Notes under the pieces: model-generated
What the model was told of the DNA's origin: nothing
The model's database searches: none
The model's input: the letters and a program-made list of their open reading frames with translations, nothing else
Shown here: positions 41,849 to 51,713 of the stretch, in pieces
How positions within the stretch are numbered: the first letter of the stretch is position 1
Layout: every line of letters starts with the position of its first letter
DNA from: Flavobacteriaceae bacterium
GTDB taxonomy: Bacteria > Bacteroidota > Bacteroidia > Flavobacteriales > Flavobacteriaceae
DNA: 64,000 nt
Assembly (NCBI GenBank): GCA_028280265.1
Contig: JANQMD010000003.1
Location: 40,470 to 104,469, forward strand
Direction: 5' to 3'
Translations under genes and position numbers: made by a program

Positions 41849-44329
41849 ATGAGCGATTACAATAAAAAAGAAGAACAAAACAGTGCCCTAGATGTAAAGT
41901 ATTACATATTCAAGGTGTTAGGTTACTGGCAACTTTTTGTTGTTACCATTACAATTGCCCTCATTATAGCAAGGTTTATGAATGGATACAAACCTAAGCT
42001 GTACAGTTTAGATACTGTGATTTCTGTTAAAGAAGAAAACAATCCACTATTCTCTACTGGAACCAACCTTACATTTAATTGGGGAGGAGCGAGTGATTTA
42101 TTAGAGACAATTCGAATTACACTGGCTTCCAGAACTCACAATGAAAAAGTTGTTGGCAAACTTCAATTTTATATAGAATATTTACAGGAAGGTCGCTATA
42201 GAATGGAAGACGTTTACGGAGAAACTCCTTTTAAAATTAAAGTAGACACTAGTAACTATCAATTGTACGGAAATCTCATAAAAGTAGAAACTTTAGAAGG
42301 AAATAAGGTTCGTATATCTGCTACATTTAGTGAGTCGGGAAATAATATGTTGATTAAGTACCCAGACAACTCACGAAGTGTGTACAAAAACTTAGTCCCA
42401 AATTTTTCAAAAGAATTTGACCTGAATTCAGATATAAGAACACCATTTTTAAATTTTCATATTTCTTCCAGTAAAAATGTAGCTCCAGGTCAGACATTCT
42501 TTATTCGATTTGGAGATTTTAACGGTACAGTAGGTGCCTACAGAGGAATAAGAATTACGAACTTAACTAGAGGATCTTCATTGATGCGTCTGCAAATGCA
42601 GAATGGAAATAAAAATAGAATTGTAGACTATTTGAATACCTCTGTTGAAGTTTTAGAAAAAACAAAGATTGAACAAAAAACCTTATACGCTAGAAAAACA
42701 CAGCAGTATATTAATAAGTTTTTACAAAAGGAAGCAGATAGTCTAGAGAATTTTGAGAAGCAGATAGGTGATTATAAAAAGAAGTCTGGTATTTATAACT
42801 TATCACAAGAGGGAAAGCGGATTTATGATCAAACGATTAACAATAATGTTCAGATAAAAAGGATTGAAAATACAATTCGAGATTTAGATGCCTTAGAGAA
42901 TTATATTCGTACAAATAGTTTTTATAAAGACAGGGTCTCTGTTCCTGCTTTTGTAGAATTAAAAGATGCAAAGTTAGAGAGCTTTATAAGTAAACTCATC
43001 ATCAAGTCCTCAGAGTTAGATTATCTTAAAACAATTGTAAAACCGATCCATCCAGATTATAAAAAGGCTTTGACAAACCTCGATCAGATTAGAGATAAAA
43101 TATTTGAGAGTATATCTACAAACAAAATTCAATTAGAAAAAAATATTAATCAGTTACGAGAAGACCTTAAGGAGTATAATTCCCAATTAAAAGGGTTACC
43201 AGACAAAGAGCAAACCTTGTTTAAATTTGAGAGAAGCTACGCTTTTTCAGAGTTTTATTACAAGTATCTTAAGCAAAAAAGCTATGAAGCTGGTACAGCT
43301 ATTGAAGCAAGTGTGTCTGATGTAAAGGTAATTGATTCAGCTATGGATTTAGGGAATGGACCAATTTACCCTAAACCAAGTTTTAATTATTTAATTGGAT
43401 TGATGTTAGGAATTGTATTTCCTCTGTTCTACATCATTATAAGAGAATTGCTAGATAATAAAGTACACACGGTTGAAGAAATTGAAAAGAGGTACAAAAT
43501 ACCTGTTTTAGGTGTTGTAGGAAGGAATAAAGGAGTAAATAATCTTGCAGTATTTGATAGACCTAAATCATCGGTTGCCGAATCCTTTAGAGCGCTGAGA
43601 TCTAATATTCAATTTTTATTTAAGAATAATAAAGATCAAAATTCTAAGACATTGATTTTGACATCTTCGGTAAGTGGAGAAGGAAAAACCATGATTTCCA
43701 TTAATATGGCTACGGTTTTTGCATTAAGTGGTAAAAAGACAGTCTTAGTTGGGCTGGATTTAAGAAAGCCAAGAATCTATGATGATTTTGATCTAAAAAA
43801 TGATGTAGGTGTAGTTAATTACTTAATTAACCAAAAAACAAAAGATGAAATCGTTACAAAGTCTAAAGTACCCAATTTAGATATTATTCTTTCTGGCCCA
43901 ATTCCACCAAATCCTTCTGAATTATTGTTAAGTGATAAGTGCGATTCCTTAATAAAAGAACTAAAAGAAGAGTATGATTATGTTGTCATAGATACACCTC
44001 CTGTCGGCTTAGTATCTGATGCACTAGAGCTTTTTAAATATTCGGATGCTATATGCTATATCATTAGACAGAACTACTCAGAAAGAGGAATGATGAAAAT
44101 GATTGATGACAAGTATTACAATAAAGAGGTAACTAATATTAGTTATATTTTAAATGACTTTAGCGTGAGGAGTAAATATGGCTATGGCTATGGTTATAGC
44201 TACGGCTATGGTTACGGCTACGGTTATGGCTATGGCTATGGTAAATATGGAAATGGTTACCATGAAAATGATCACGAACCTAAGACGCTTCTAGGAAAGA
44301 TTATTAGCTTTATCAAACCCAAAAGATAA
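41849..44329 (+). CDS. Polysaccharide co-polymerase/tyrosine autokinase (Wzc-like)
   Basis: 826 aa: membrane segment ~30-48, a Wzz-type periplasmic region with long coiled coil (~270-500), second membrane segment (~515-535, LIGLMLGIVFPLFYIIIREL), then a BY-kinase domain with Walker A (SGEGKTMISIN), Walker A' (LVGLDLRKPRIYDD) and Walker B (YVVIDTPP). The C-terminal tail has eleven Tyr-Gly/Tyr-Ser dipeptides, the site of cyclic autophosphorylation that regulates chain length. No glycosyltransferases follow, so this is an orphan export module. Confidence 0.95.
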   Translation: MSDYNKKEEQNSALDVKYYIFKVLGYWQLFVVTITIALIIARFMNGYKPKLYSLDTVISVKEENNPLFSTGTNLTFNWGGASDLLETIRITLASRTHNEKVVGKLQFYIEYLQEGRYRMEDVYGETPFKIKVDTSNYQLYGNLIKVETLEGNKVRISATFSESGNNMLIKYPDNSRSVYKNLVPNFSKEFDLNSDIRTPFLNFHISSSKNVAPGQTFFIRFGDFNGTVGAYRGIRITNLTRGSSLMRLQMQNGNKNRIVDYLNTSVEVLEKTKIEQKTLYARKTQQYINKFLQKEADSLENFEKQIGDYKKKSGIYNLSQEGKRIYDQTINNNVQIKRIENTIRDLDALENYIRTNSFYKDRVSVPAFVELKDAKLESFISKLIIKSSELDYLKTIVKPIHPDYKKALTNLDQIRDKIFESISTNKIQLEKNINQLREDLKEYNSQLKGLPDKEQTLFKFERSYAFSEFYYKYLKQKSYEAGTAIEASVSDVKVIDSAMDLGNGPIYPKPSFNYLIGLMLGIVFPLFYIIIRELLDNKVHTVEEIEKRYKIPVLGVVGRNKGVNNLAVFDRPKSSVAESFRALRSNIQFLFKNNKDQNSKTLILTSSVSGEGKTMISINMATVFALSGKKTVLVGLDLRKPRIYDDFDLKNDVGVVNYLINQKTKDEIVTKSKVPNLDIILSGPIPPNPSELLLSDKCDSLIKELKEEYDYVVIDTPPVGLVSDALELFKYSDAICYIIRQNYSERGMMKMIDDKYYNKEVTNISYILNDFSVRSKYGYGYGYSYGYGYGYGYGYGYGKYGNGYHENDHEPKTLLGKIISFIKPKR
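44177..44242 (+). repeat. Hexanucleotide repeat coding for (Tyr-Gly)n
   Basis: Eleven TA(T/C)GG(C/T)-type units (one is TATAGC) in frame, coding ten Tyr-Gly and one Tyr-Ser. Imperfect in third positions, but runs such as GGCTATGGCTATGG are exact and could expand or contract. Confidence 0.85.
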
Positions 44330-44379
44330 GCTTTGGTATTTTGAACAAGTCTTTTTTATTTTATTCACTTCGTTTGCTG

Positions 44380-44387
44380 TAAATTTG
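44380..44387 (+). promoter_or_regulatory. -7 promoter box of the aminotransferase gene
   Basis: TAAATTTG, matching TAnnTTTG, 24 bases before the ATG at 44411. No TTG at the right distance upstream. Confidence 0.4.
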
Positions 44388-44410
44388 CATCAAATTTGTT
44401 AGAACTTATA

Positions 44411-45244
44411 ATGCTCAACTATAACGGAGATATACTTCCTTTTGAAGACGCAAAAATAACGGTACAAAATCGTGCTTTTAATTATGGTGATGCTGTATTT
44501 GAAACGGTTAAAATTCTAAATGGTAAAATTGTTTTCTGGGAAGATCATTACTTCCGATTGATGGCTTCCATGCGTATGATCCGTATGAGAATACCAATCG
44601 AATTCACACTAGAATATTTAGAAAATGAAATTCTTAAAACAGTTGATTCTCAAAGAAATCAAACTGATCTTAGAGTCCGACTTTCTGTATTTAGAAAAGA
44701 TGGAGGATTGTACACTCCAGAAACCAATGAAGTTGATTTCTTAATTGTTGCTAATGAGAGTAGCTATGAAGCCAAAGAAATCTACAGAGTTGATTTGTAT
44801 AAAGACTTCTATGTAAACTCTGGATACCTCTCTACCATCAAATCAAATAACAAATTAATAAATACTATAGCGGGTATTTTTGCCAAAGAAAATGATTTGG
44901 ATAATTGTATTCTATTAAATGAAAGAAAGGGAGTTGTAGAAGTTACAAATGGGAATATTTTTTTAGTTAGAGGCAATGTTATTAAAACACCTCCTTTATC
45001 GGAAGGTTGTCTGAAAGGGATCGTTAGAGGCAAGCTGATTGAAATGATTCAAAAGAGAGAAGAATTGATACTTGATGAGAGTGTTATAACACCTTTTGAA
45101 ATTCAAAAAGCAGATGAAGTTTTTATAACCAATTCTATTATGGGAATTCAATCAGTTACACACTATAGAAAAAAAGAGTTCGGAACTGATTTGACGAAAA
45201 AATTGCAGGCAAACTTAAAGTTACTTCAAATTACTCAGAAATAA
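44411..45244 (+). CDS. Class IV aminotransferase (branched-chain/ADC lyase-like)
   Basis: 277 aa PLP enzyme, ATG 44411 (a TTG at 44396 also opens the frame but lies about at the predicted transcription start). FEDAKITVQNRAFNYGDAVFETVKI and the Lys in STIKSNNKL (Schiff-base lysine) with the late EVTNGNIFLVRGNVIKTPPLSEGCLKGIVR are typical of fold-type IV enzymes. Branched-chain aminotransferase, D-amino acid aminotransferase and aminodeoxychorismate lyase are all possible. Convergent with yqgE. Confidence 0.9.
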   Translation: MLNYNGDILPFEDAKITVQNRAFNYGDAVFETVKILNGKIVFWEDHYFRLMASMRMIRMRIPIEFTLEYLENEILKTVDSQRNQTDLRVRLSVFRKDGGLYTPETNEVDFLIVANESSYEAKEIYRVDLYKDFYVNSGYLSTIKSNNKLINTIAGIFAKENDLDNCILLNERKGVVEVTNGNIFLVRGNVIKTPPLSEGCLKGIVRGKLIEMIQKREELILDESVITPFEIQKADEVFITNSIMGIQSVTHYRKKEFGTDLTKKLQANLKLLQITQK

Positions 45245-45247
45245 CAA

Positions 45248-45805
45248 TTAGTTTAAATGGATATCACTGGGGGCATTTGCCCAAATCTTGTATTCTCCAC
45301 CTTTTTGCATTAGTTTATTTTTCCAAAGAGATTCATTATCTACTGCAAAAATATTTTCAAAATCGTTTTCAGAAACAAACCACGAATTGTTCATGAGTTC
45401 GCTTTCCAATTGATTTGCTCCCCAACCTGAATAGCCTAGGAAAAATCTAATATCTGAACTTTGTATCTTCTCTTCTAATAACAATGCTTTTAAAGATTCA
45501 AAATTGCCTCCCCAATAAATATTATTACTGACTTGTATACTCTCAGGAATTAAATCTGGGGCCTTGTGAATAAAGTATAAGTTATCCTGCTCAACAGGTC
45601 CCCCCTGATATACTGTGAAAGAACAATTAATTTCAGGAATGAGATCTTGAACTGTATACTGAAGAGGCCTATTCATAATAAACCCAACTGAATTGTTTTC
45701 ATTGTGTTCAGTTAAAAGAATGATACTCCTATTAAACGAATTGTCGTTTAGTATCGATGGTTCTGCAATTAAAAGACTTCCTTTGTATGGTTGTATATCA
45801 GACAA
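45248..45805 (-). CDS. YqgE/AlgH family protein (DUF179)
   Basis: 185 aa. KGSLLIAEPSILNDNSFNRSIILLTEHNENNSVGFIMNRPL and FFLGYSGWGANQLESEL are the two family signatures. The start is a TTG at 45805; no in-frame ATG is available near the family's usual N-terminus. Cytoplasmic, function not established. Three bases from the convergent aminotransferase stop. Confidence 0.93.
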   Translation of the reverse strand: MSDIQPYKGSLLIAEPSILNDNSFNRSIILLTEHNENNSVGFIMNRPLQYTVQDLIPEINCSFTVYQGGPVEQDNLYFIHKAPDLIPESIQVSNNIYWGGNFESLKALLLEEKIQSSDIRFFLGYSGWGANQLESELMNNSWFVSENDFENIFAVDNESLWKNKLMQKGGEYKIWANAPSDIHLN

Positions 45806-45848
45806 CTTCTTTTTTTACTAAATGTAGTTAAAATTTGGAAATAAAAAA

Positions 45849-45866
45849 ACTCCCTTTTCAGGGAGT
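45849..45866 (-). terminator. Terminator of the HU gene
   Basis: ACTCCCT (45849-45855) with AGGGAGT (45860-45866), 4-base loop, and TTTTTTT on the minus strand. Confidence 0.85.
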
Positions 45867-45893
45867 CTTTTATATTAGTTTGAATAGTAAATT

Positions 45894-46166
45894 TTAGTTT
45901 ACAGCTCCGTTTAAACCAGCACCAGCTTTAAACTTAGCCACATTCTTCGCAGCAATTTTAATTTCTGCTCCAGTTTGAGGATTTCTACCAGTTCTCGCTG
46001 CTCTCTTAGAAACAGAGAATGTACCGAATCCTACCAATGCAACTTTACCACCTCCTTTTAAAGAGTCAGTTACATTAGACATAAATGATTCTAAAGCTGC
46101 TTTAGCTGCTGCTTTTGAAATTCCTGCGTCTGCTGCCATAGCATCGATTAAATCTGATTTGTTCAT
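45894..46166 (-). CDS. HU-family DNA-binding protein
   Basis: 90 aa, the standard HU length. [29 protein letters not shown] helices, then the beta arm with [21 protein letters not shown]. Bends DNA as a dimer; abundant nucleoid protein. Its own terminator follows. Confidence 0.97.
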   Translation of the reverse strand: MNKSDLIDAMAADAGISKAAAKAALESFMSNVTDSLKGGGKVALVGFGTFSVSKRAARTGRNPQTGAEIKIAAKNVAKFKAGAGLNGAVN

Positions 46167-46351
46167 AATAAAATAGAATTTAAAATTAATTGATATTTTT
46201 TTGCTAAAAAGCTTAACAAATATAGACGGAATAAGGGTTTGTGCAAGTTTACCCTACTAAAAAAGGCTGTTTTGTTAATAAAACAAGTGAAATTGTTAAT
46301 AAAGGAAAAGAAATAATTAAAAAAACGATGAATCCAATGCTATTGTTGGGC

Positions 46352-47296
46352 TTAGAGCATTTTTGCTTCTGAAGAAAATGAAAAACCATTTAAAAGGCTT
46401 TGGGCATCCATTTTTTTCTTTCCAGACAGCTTTAAACTCTTTAAAACAATATACCCTTCTCTGACGGCTACTCTTATTTTTTTTTTCGAAAAAACTACTT
46501 TCCCAACAGTTATATGATGCCTAGAAATTTCTTTTTCTACATCATATATTTTTACAGGAATTACTTGTTGATCATTATGCAACTCAGACCAAGCGCTAGG
46601 GAAAGGATTCAGCCCCCTAATCTGATTGTAGACATTATCTATTGATGCATGCCAATTTACTCTACAGTTTTCTGGGTTTAATTTAGGAGCAAACTTAAGT
46701 TCCTGTTCAGGTTGCACTTTAGTGTCTATACAATCCTCTTTGATAAGTTCTAATGTTTCTGTAACTGCTGTAGCACCTAAATACATCAATCGATCATGTA
46801 GTTCACCGACAGTTTCATGATCTCCTATACTTATTTCTTTTTTTAAAATAATAGCTCCAGTATCTATTTTTTCATCGATAAAGAAAGTGGTAACACCTGT
46901 CTTCTTTTCTCCATTAATAATAGCCCAATGTATAGGAGCTGCACCTCTGTATTCTGGGAGTAGGGAAGCATGTAAATTGAAGGTCCCATACGTTGGCATA
47001 TTCCAGACGGCTCTAGGTAACATTCTAAAGGCTACAACTACTTGCAAGTTGGCGTTCAAACTTTCTAAGTCATTTAGAAACTCAGTATTTTTTAGGTTGG
47101 TGGGTTGAAGGAGATTCAATTTCTGTGATACAGCATATTTTTTTACAGCGGATTCATTTAATTTTCGTCCTCTTCCTGCTGGTTTATCAGGCGCAGTGAT
47201 CACACCAACCACATTGTAGCCACTATCTACTATTTTTTTTAGAATAGCTACTGCAAAATCGGGCGTTCCCATAAAAACAATTCTCAAATCCCTCAT
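46352..47296 (-). CDS. fmt: Methionyl-tRNA formyltransferase
   Basis: 314 aa. Formylates Met-tRNA(fMet) with 10-formyl-THF. RIVFMGTPDFAV, ITAPDKPAGRGRKL, the formyl-binding SLLPEYRGAAPIHWAIINGE and HDRLMYLGA are all present, with a C-terminal tRNA-binding domain. Start overlaps the recQ stop (ATGA), so translation is coupled. Confidence 0.97.
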   Translation of the reverse strand: MRDLRIVFMGTPDFAVAILKKIVDSGYNVVGVITAPDKPAGRGRKLNESAVKKYAVSQKLNLLQPTNLKNTEFLNDLESLNANLQVVVAFRMLPRAVWNMPTYGTFNLHASLLPEYRGAAPIHWAIINGEKKTGVTTFFIDEKIDTGAIILKKEISIGDHETVGELHDRLMYLGATAVTETLELIKEDCIDTKVQPEQELKFAPKLNPENCRVNWHASIDNVYNQIRGLNPFPSAWSELHNDQQVIPVKIYDVEKEISRHHITVGKVVFSKKKIRVAVREGYIVLKSLKLSGKKKMDAQSLLNGFSFSSEAKML

Positions 47297-49182
47297 TTTA
47301 AATATACTTTGTTATCATCTGTTAAACCTATGACATCTTCTTTCAAAAGGTTTCGCAAATGTATTAAAATAGCCTTTTCATTAGCTTCTAGAGCTCGGAT
47401 AATTTCAACCTGAGAAATAGGAGAATACTCTCCGAGTAGTTTTAGGATGTCGCTCTTTAAGTGCGTTTCGTTTTTCCTTTTCTTTTTGACGCATACATCA
47501 CAAATGCCACAAGGTTGTTTGGAATTTTCATCAAAATATCGAAGTATTTGTCGACTTCTACAGATTTCATCATTTTTGATAAAGCTAATCAAATCTTTAA
47601 CTTTAAGAATTCTTTGTTCTAAGTATTTATTGATCTCTTTTTTATGTGTATTGATGGTCTTATTATCTTCTCTAGGAACTAAAAAAGAAAGCTTTTGTTC
47701 GGAACTAGCTTCTAAATAAGACACAATTTCCTGATCTTTTAATTTTCTCAATACCTCTTTTACCTTTTCTGATGTAGTAGCTAGTTTTTTAGCCAGTTCA
47801 AATTCATTAATAGGAATATCATTTTTAAAAATACCTCCATAACTTCTTTGTAATAAATCGATCAATTTTCTATGTAAACTTGATGAATGATACTGCTGAT
47901 AAGTATTTTGATTTTGAGTTAAAAACCGAACTTTTGATTTTTCATTAAATGAATTTTCTAGTTCAATGATTTCAAAGTTTGTCAATATTTTAAGAGAGGT
48001 ACTTGCCTTTTTCGGAGGTAAATTATATCGACTACAAAATTCTTGAAAGTTAAATTGAAATACATCCATTACTTTTTCACCGATAGCAACGGAATGAAAG
48101 AGGTATAGTGATTTGTGAATGTGTTTTATCTCTTTCAGAGTAGGCAATTCTTCTAAGCTTCTTTTTTCAAACTCATGGATGTCATTTTCATTTTGCAATA
48201 CAACGGAAAAAGCTTTTTTACCATCTCTTCCAGCACGACCAGCTTCTTGTACATAGTTTTCAACACTATTCGGAAGGTCTAAGTGTACAACAACTCTCAC
48301 ATTACTTTTGTCTATACCCATACCAAATGCATTTGTAGCAACAATGATTCTTGTTTTTTCAGAAACCCATGAAGCAAATGCTTTGCTTTTATCATCTGCA
48401 TTCATCCCTCCATGATAGAAAATTGCATTGAATCCCATGTTCTTGATATAGTTTGCCAATTCTTCTGTTTTTTTTCTTGAATTGACATATACAATAATTG
48501 GAGAAGGATTTTTAGTGAAAATTTGCTGTAGTGTTTGCCATTTGTTTTCCTTGTGAAAGATTTGATAGGCTAACTGATCTCTGTAAAATGATTTTTTAAA
48601 CACACTACATTGAGTCATTTCTAGACTATTCTGAATATCATCAATCACTTTTTTTGTGGCTGTGGCTGTAAGAGCCATAAATGTGGTATCAGGGAGAATG
48701 GATCGAATTGACTTAATCTTTCTATATGACGGTCTAAAGTCATGTCCCCATTCAGAAATACAGTGAGCTTCATCGACAGCAACAAGATTTACTGGAATCT
48801 CTTTTAATTTTTGAAGAATTAAGTCAGATTGTAACCTCTCTGGAGATAAGTATAAAAATTTAGTATTTCCAAACTTAATATTATCAAAAATACTCACAAT
48901 TTCATCGATACTCATTTTCCCTTGAATGGATACAGCTTTTATGTTTCTCTTATTCAATCCGTCTATTTGATCCTTCATCAAAGAGATTAGGGGAGAGATC
49001 ACTAGACAAACTCCTTTTTTTAGATATCCAGGTACTTGGTAACATAAAGATTTACCCCCACCAGTGGGTAATAAAGCTAAAGTATCATTTCCTTTTAGCA
49101 CAGATTGTATGATTTGCTCCTGAGGTTCTCGAAAAGCATCGTAGCCCCAAAATTCTTTAAGAACTTTTGAGGGATTACTCAT
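47293..49182 (-). CDS. recQ: ATP-dependent DNA helicase RecQ
   Basis: 629 aa. Helicase motifs I (LLPTGGGKSLCYQVP), II (DEAHCISEWGHDFRP), V/VI (VVHLDLPNSVENYVQEAGRAGRDG), the Cys zinc site (CR....YF...QPCGICDVC) and RQC domain. The final ~80 residues are shorter than in E. coli RecQ and no clear HRDC domain is visible. ATGA overlaps on both sides tie it to fmt and the upstream ATPase. Confidence 0.95.
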   Translation of the reverse strand: MSNPSKVLKEFWGYDAFREPQEQIIQSVLKGNDTLALLPTGGGKSLCYQVPGYLKKGVCLVISPLISLMKDQIDGLNKRNIKAVSIQGKMSIDEIVSIFDNIKFGNTKFLYLSPERLQSDLILQKLKEIPVNLVAVDEAHCISEWGHDFRPSYRKIKSIRSILPDTTFMALTATATKKVIDDIQNSLEMTQCSVFKKSFYRDQLAYQIFHKENKWQTLQQIFTKNPSPIIVYVNSRKKTEELANYIKNMGFNAIFYHGGMNADDKSKAFASWVSEKTRIIVATNAFGMGIDKSNVRVVVHLDLPNSVENYVQEAGRAGRDGKKAFSVVLQNENDIHEFEKRSLEELPTLKEIKHIHKSLYLFHSVAIGEKVMDVFQFNFQEFCSRYNLPPKKASTSLKILTNFEIIELENSFNEKSKVRFLTQNQNTYQQYHSSSLHRKLIDLLQRSYGGIFKNDIPINEFELAKKLATTSEKVKEVLRKLKDQEIVSYLEASSEQKLSFLVPREDNKTINTHKKEINKYLEQRILKVKDLISFIKNDEICRSRQILRYFDENSKQPCGICDVCVKKKRKNETHLKSDILKLLGEYSPISQVEIIRALEANEKAILIHLRNLLKEDVIGLTDDNKVYLK

Positions 49183-49721
49183 AACTCTGACTTCAATCTA
49201 TTCAGAATGAAGTTTACCCTTTGATCTACTGAACCAAATGGCACATCAATAATTTTGTACCCTAATTTTAAATAAGAATTTTGTAAAAATTGATCAATCT
49301 CTTCTGACTGTTCAAAACTTTCATATCTTTCATTGTCGGATGTGTAGATGAGCTTCCAAGGTTTGAAAAGAAATACAAAATCGTAAGGATATTGCTTAGA
49401 TTTTTTTATAAAAATGTCAGGGTATTCATCCTTAGTGTAATCCATATAGGCGTGAATATCTGGCAAACCGCGATCAAAAAACACCATATTACTATTACTT
49501 TTTTCGGCCTCTATATATTGCCTTTCTCTACCTTCCATAAGCATTTTGCTAAAGAGAAGGGGATCTGTTAAGAAAAGTTGCTCTATGCCTTTTTTTTGTG
49601 CTTCTAGTGTAACCTCTCTAGATACTTCAGGCATACAAGTGTATTGTCTTTCTCGTAACTCTTGTAACACAGTTGTCTTCCCTGTACCAGGCCCACCTAT
49701 AAGCACTACTTTTTTCTGCAT
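49179..49721 (-). CDS. AAA-type ATPase (AAA_28-like)
   Basis: 180 aa, P-loop GGPGTGKTTVLQ at the N-terminus, then PEVSREVTLEAQ, a Walker-B-like NMVFFDRGLPD and a long C-terminal helix region. These are small kinase-like P-loop proteins of unknown substrate. First gene of the ATPase-recQ-fmt operon, overlapping recQ by 4 bases. Confidence 0.85.
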   Translation of the reverse strand: MQKKVVLIGGPGTGKTTVLQELRERQYTCMPEVSREVTLEAQKKGIEQLFLTDPLLFSKMLMEGRERQYIEAEKSNSNMVFFDRGLPDIHAYMDYTKDEYPDIFIKKSKQYPYDFVFLFKPWKLIYTSDNERYESFEQSEEIDQFLQNSYLKLGYKIIDVPFGSVDQRVNFILNRLKSEL

Positions 49722-49808
49722 GAAACAAAAATATAGGATTAATTTATTTTAACACTAGAATGATGTAATTTTGTAGCTGTTTAAAAAAGAATCTCCTAAT
49801 TTTAAACG

Positions 49809-50090
49809 ATGAAAGATAGAGACAATTTTTATAAAAAATTAAAAGTACAATTAGACGAGACAACAATATTTCCAGCAGACTATTTGTATAAATTTATCGT
49901 GACAGCGGAAGGAAATAAAGTGCAAGAGGTAGAAAAAATATTTGATAATTCTGGTGCAGTTATTGAAACAAAAAAATCAAGGACCGGAAAATATATTAGT
50001 GTTTCAATAGTTGTTAACTTGCCAAGTTCAGAAAAGGTTATCGAGTACTATAAAGAAGCGGAAAAAGTTGAAGGTATAATATCACTATAA
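49809..50090 (+). CDS. DUF493 family protein (YbeD-like)
   Basis: 93 aa. FYKKLKVQLDETTIFPADYLYKFIV and SVSIVVNLPSSEKVIEYYKEAE match the DUF493/YbeD alpha-beta fold. A TAATTTTG box lies 36 bases upstream. Four bases before the PPIase gene, so it probably leads that operon. Confidence 0.9.
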   Translation: MKDRDNFYKKLKVQLDETTIFPADYLYKFIVTAEGNKVQEVEKIFDNSGAVIETKKSRTGKYISVSIVVNLPSSEKVIEYYKEAEKVEGIISL

Positions 50091-50093
50091 ATT

Positions 50094-51707
50094 ATGAAAA
50101 AAACAAGTTTATTTATTTTAGGTTTTGTATTCACACTCTCAGTATTTTCTCAGAAGGATACACAAATATTGCTATCTATTAATGGAGATAAGATTTCTGT
50201 TGCTGAGTTTAAAAAAGTGTATGAGAAAAACTTGAATGCAATAGATAACGAAGAAGGAAAAGATGTTGCCAAAAATTTGGAATTGTATATCAATTACAAA
50301 CTGAAGGTAGCTGAGGCGTACGAATTAAAACTAGATACACTAAAGTCATATAAAAGGGAAATAGAAACTTATAGAAATCAATTGACAGCTCCTTATCTTC
50401 AAGATAAAGAGCACTTAGAAGCATTGATTAAAGAAGCTTATGACCGTACCAAAACTGAAATAAAAGCAAGACATATCTTATTTCGATTGCCCCAAAAATA
50501 CGAAGATAAAGACACACTAGCGATATACAACAAAGCTTTAGAGGCTAGAAATAGAATTCTAAATGGGGAGGATTTTGAGAAAGTTGCCAAAGAAGTTTCT
50601 GAAGATCAATCAGCCAAAACAAATGGGGGAGATTTGGGCTATTTCTCAGCTTTCAAAATGATTTATGATTTTGAAAATGTAGCATACAATACGAAAGAAA
50701 CAGAAATTTCAATGCCTTTTAAAACTCGTTTTGGTTATCATATCCTTCAGAGGACTGGTACGAGAATGTCAAAAGGAGAAAGGCAAGCTGCTCATATACA
50801 GATTACAGATACCACTAAGGTTGGAACTGAGAAGATTAATGAAGTATATGCTAAGCTTGTAAAAGGAGAATCTTTTAAAGAATTAGCAAAAGAGTACTCG
50901 GACGATACTAATAGTAAAAATAAAGGTGGTTTATTGCCAAAGTTTGGAAGTGGAAGAATGGTACCTGAAATAGAGAAAGCTGTTTTTTCTTTGGAAAATA
51001 ATGAAGATTATTCAAAACCTTTTAAAACAAGATTTGGTTGGCATATTGTAAAGTTGATTGAAAAATTTCCAGTTCTCTCATACAATGAGATGAAAAAAGA
51101 GCTTGCTGATAAAGTAAAAGGTAATGGAAGATCTCGATTCTCTGATCAGGCAGTAGTAGAGAAGCTCAAAGAAGAATATACTATTACTGAATACCCAACG
51201 ACAAAAAGCTTTATTCAGAAAAAAGGAATTAGAAACTGGTCAAAGGATTCTCTAGGAGGAGCGATACTTAAAATTAATGATAAATTATTGACTCAGCAAG
51301 ATTATGTAAAGTACATTAACAATAGAAGACACTTATTTTCAAATGTATTGTATCAAAACTTTATCAATCATGAAGTGTTGGCTTATTACAAGGAAAATTT
51401 ACCAAAAACCAATCCAGAATTCGCAGCAACTCTTAAAGAATATGAAGATGGCTTGTTGCTGTTTGAGCTCATGCAACAAAAAGTGTGGAACAAGTCAAAC
51501 GATAGTACTGCAATTGCTTCATTTTTTGATAAAAATCAAAAAAAATACAATACCAAAGACTTGTCTAAGGTTCGTGGAAAAGTGATGAGTGACTATCAAG
51601 ATTATCTTGAAAAGAATTGGATCCAAACTTTACGTGGTAAAAACAAAGTGAAGATAAACAAGAGAATCCTGAAAAAACTAGAAAAATTCTACAGAAAAGA
51701 ATCCTGA
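50094..51707 (+). CDS. Periplasmic peptidyl-prolyl isomerase with two parvulin domains (SurA/PpiC-like)
   Basis: 537 aa, signal peptide (LFILGFVFTLSVFSQ). An N-terminal chaperone helix region (~20-115), parvulin domain 1 (~120-225; KARHILFRL...GGDLGYFSAF...FGYHILQ), domain 2 (~228-320; GGLLPKFGSGRM...FGWHIVKL) and a C-terminal helical part. Folds outer-membrane proteins in the periplasm. The end KINKRILKKLEKFYRKES lies on a short direct repeat that continues into the next gene. Confidence 0.9.
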   Translation: MKKTSLFILGFVFTLSVFSQKDTQILLSINGDKISVAEFKKVYEKNLNAIDNEEGKDVAKNLELYINYKLKVAEAYELKLDTLKSYKREIETYRNQLTAPYLQDKEHLEALIKEAYDRTKTEIKARHILFRLPQKYEDKDTLAIYNKALEARNRILNGEDFEKVAKEVSEDQSAKTNGGDLGYFSAFKMIYDFENVAYNTKETEISMPFKTRFGYHILQRTGTRMSKGERQAAHIQITDTTKVGTEKINEVYAKLVKGESFKELAKEYSDDTNSKNKGGLLPKFGSGRMVPEIEKAVFSLENNEDYSKPFKTRFGWHIVKLIEKFPVLSYNEMKKELADKVKGNGRSRFSDQAVVEKLKEEYTITEYPTTKSFIQKKGIRNWSKDSLGGAILKINDKLLTQQDYVKYINNRRHLFSNVLYQNFINHEVLAYYKENLPKTNPEFAATLKEYEDGLLLFELMQQKVWNKSNDSTAIASFFDKNQKKYNTKDLSKVRGKVMSDYQDYLEKNWIQTLRGKNKVKINKRILKKLEKFYRKES

Positions 51708-51713
51708 AAAAAC
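51663..51713 (+). repeat. Direct repeat across the gene junction
   Basis: AGAATCCTGAAAAAAC occurs at 51663-51678 and 51697-51712, 34 bases apart. The second copy contains both the stop of the PPIase gene and the proposed CTG start of the next gene. Confidence 0.8.

Noticed and set aside
44177..44242. CRISPR or non-coding tandem repeat
   Set aside because: The units are six bases, in frame, and code the Tyr-Gly tail of the kinase. No CRISPR-like repeat/spacer pattern occurs anywhere in the window.
41066..44329. Start of a full capsule biosynthesis cluster
   Set aside because: The genes after the kinase are an aminotransferase with its own promoter and convergent core genes; no glycosyltransferases, flippase or polymerase are in the window.
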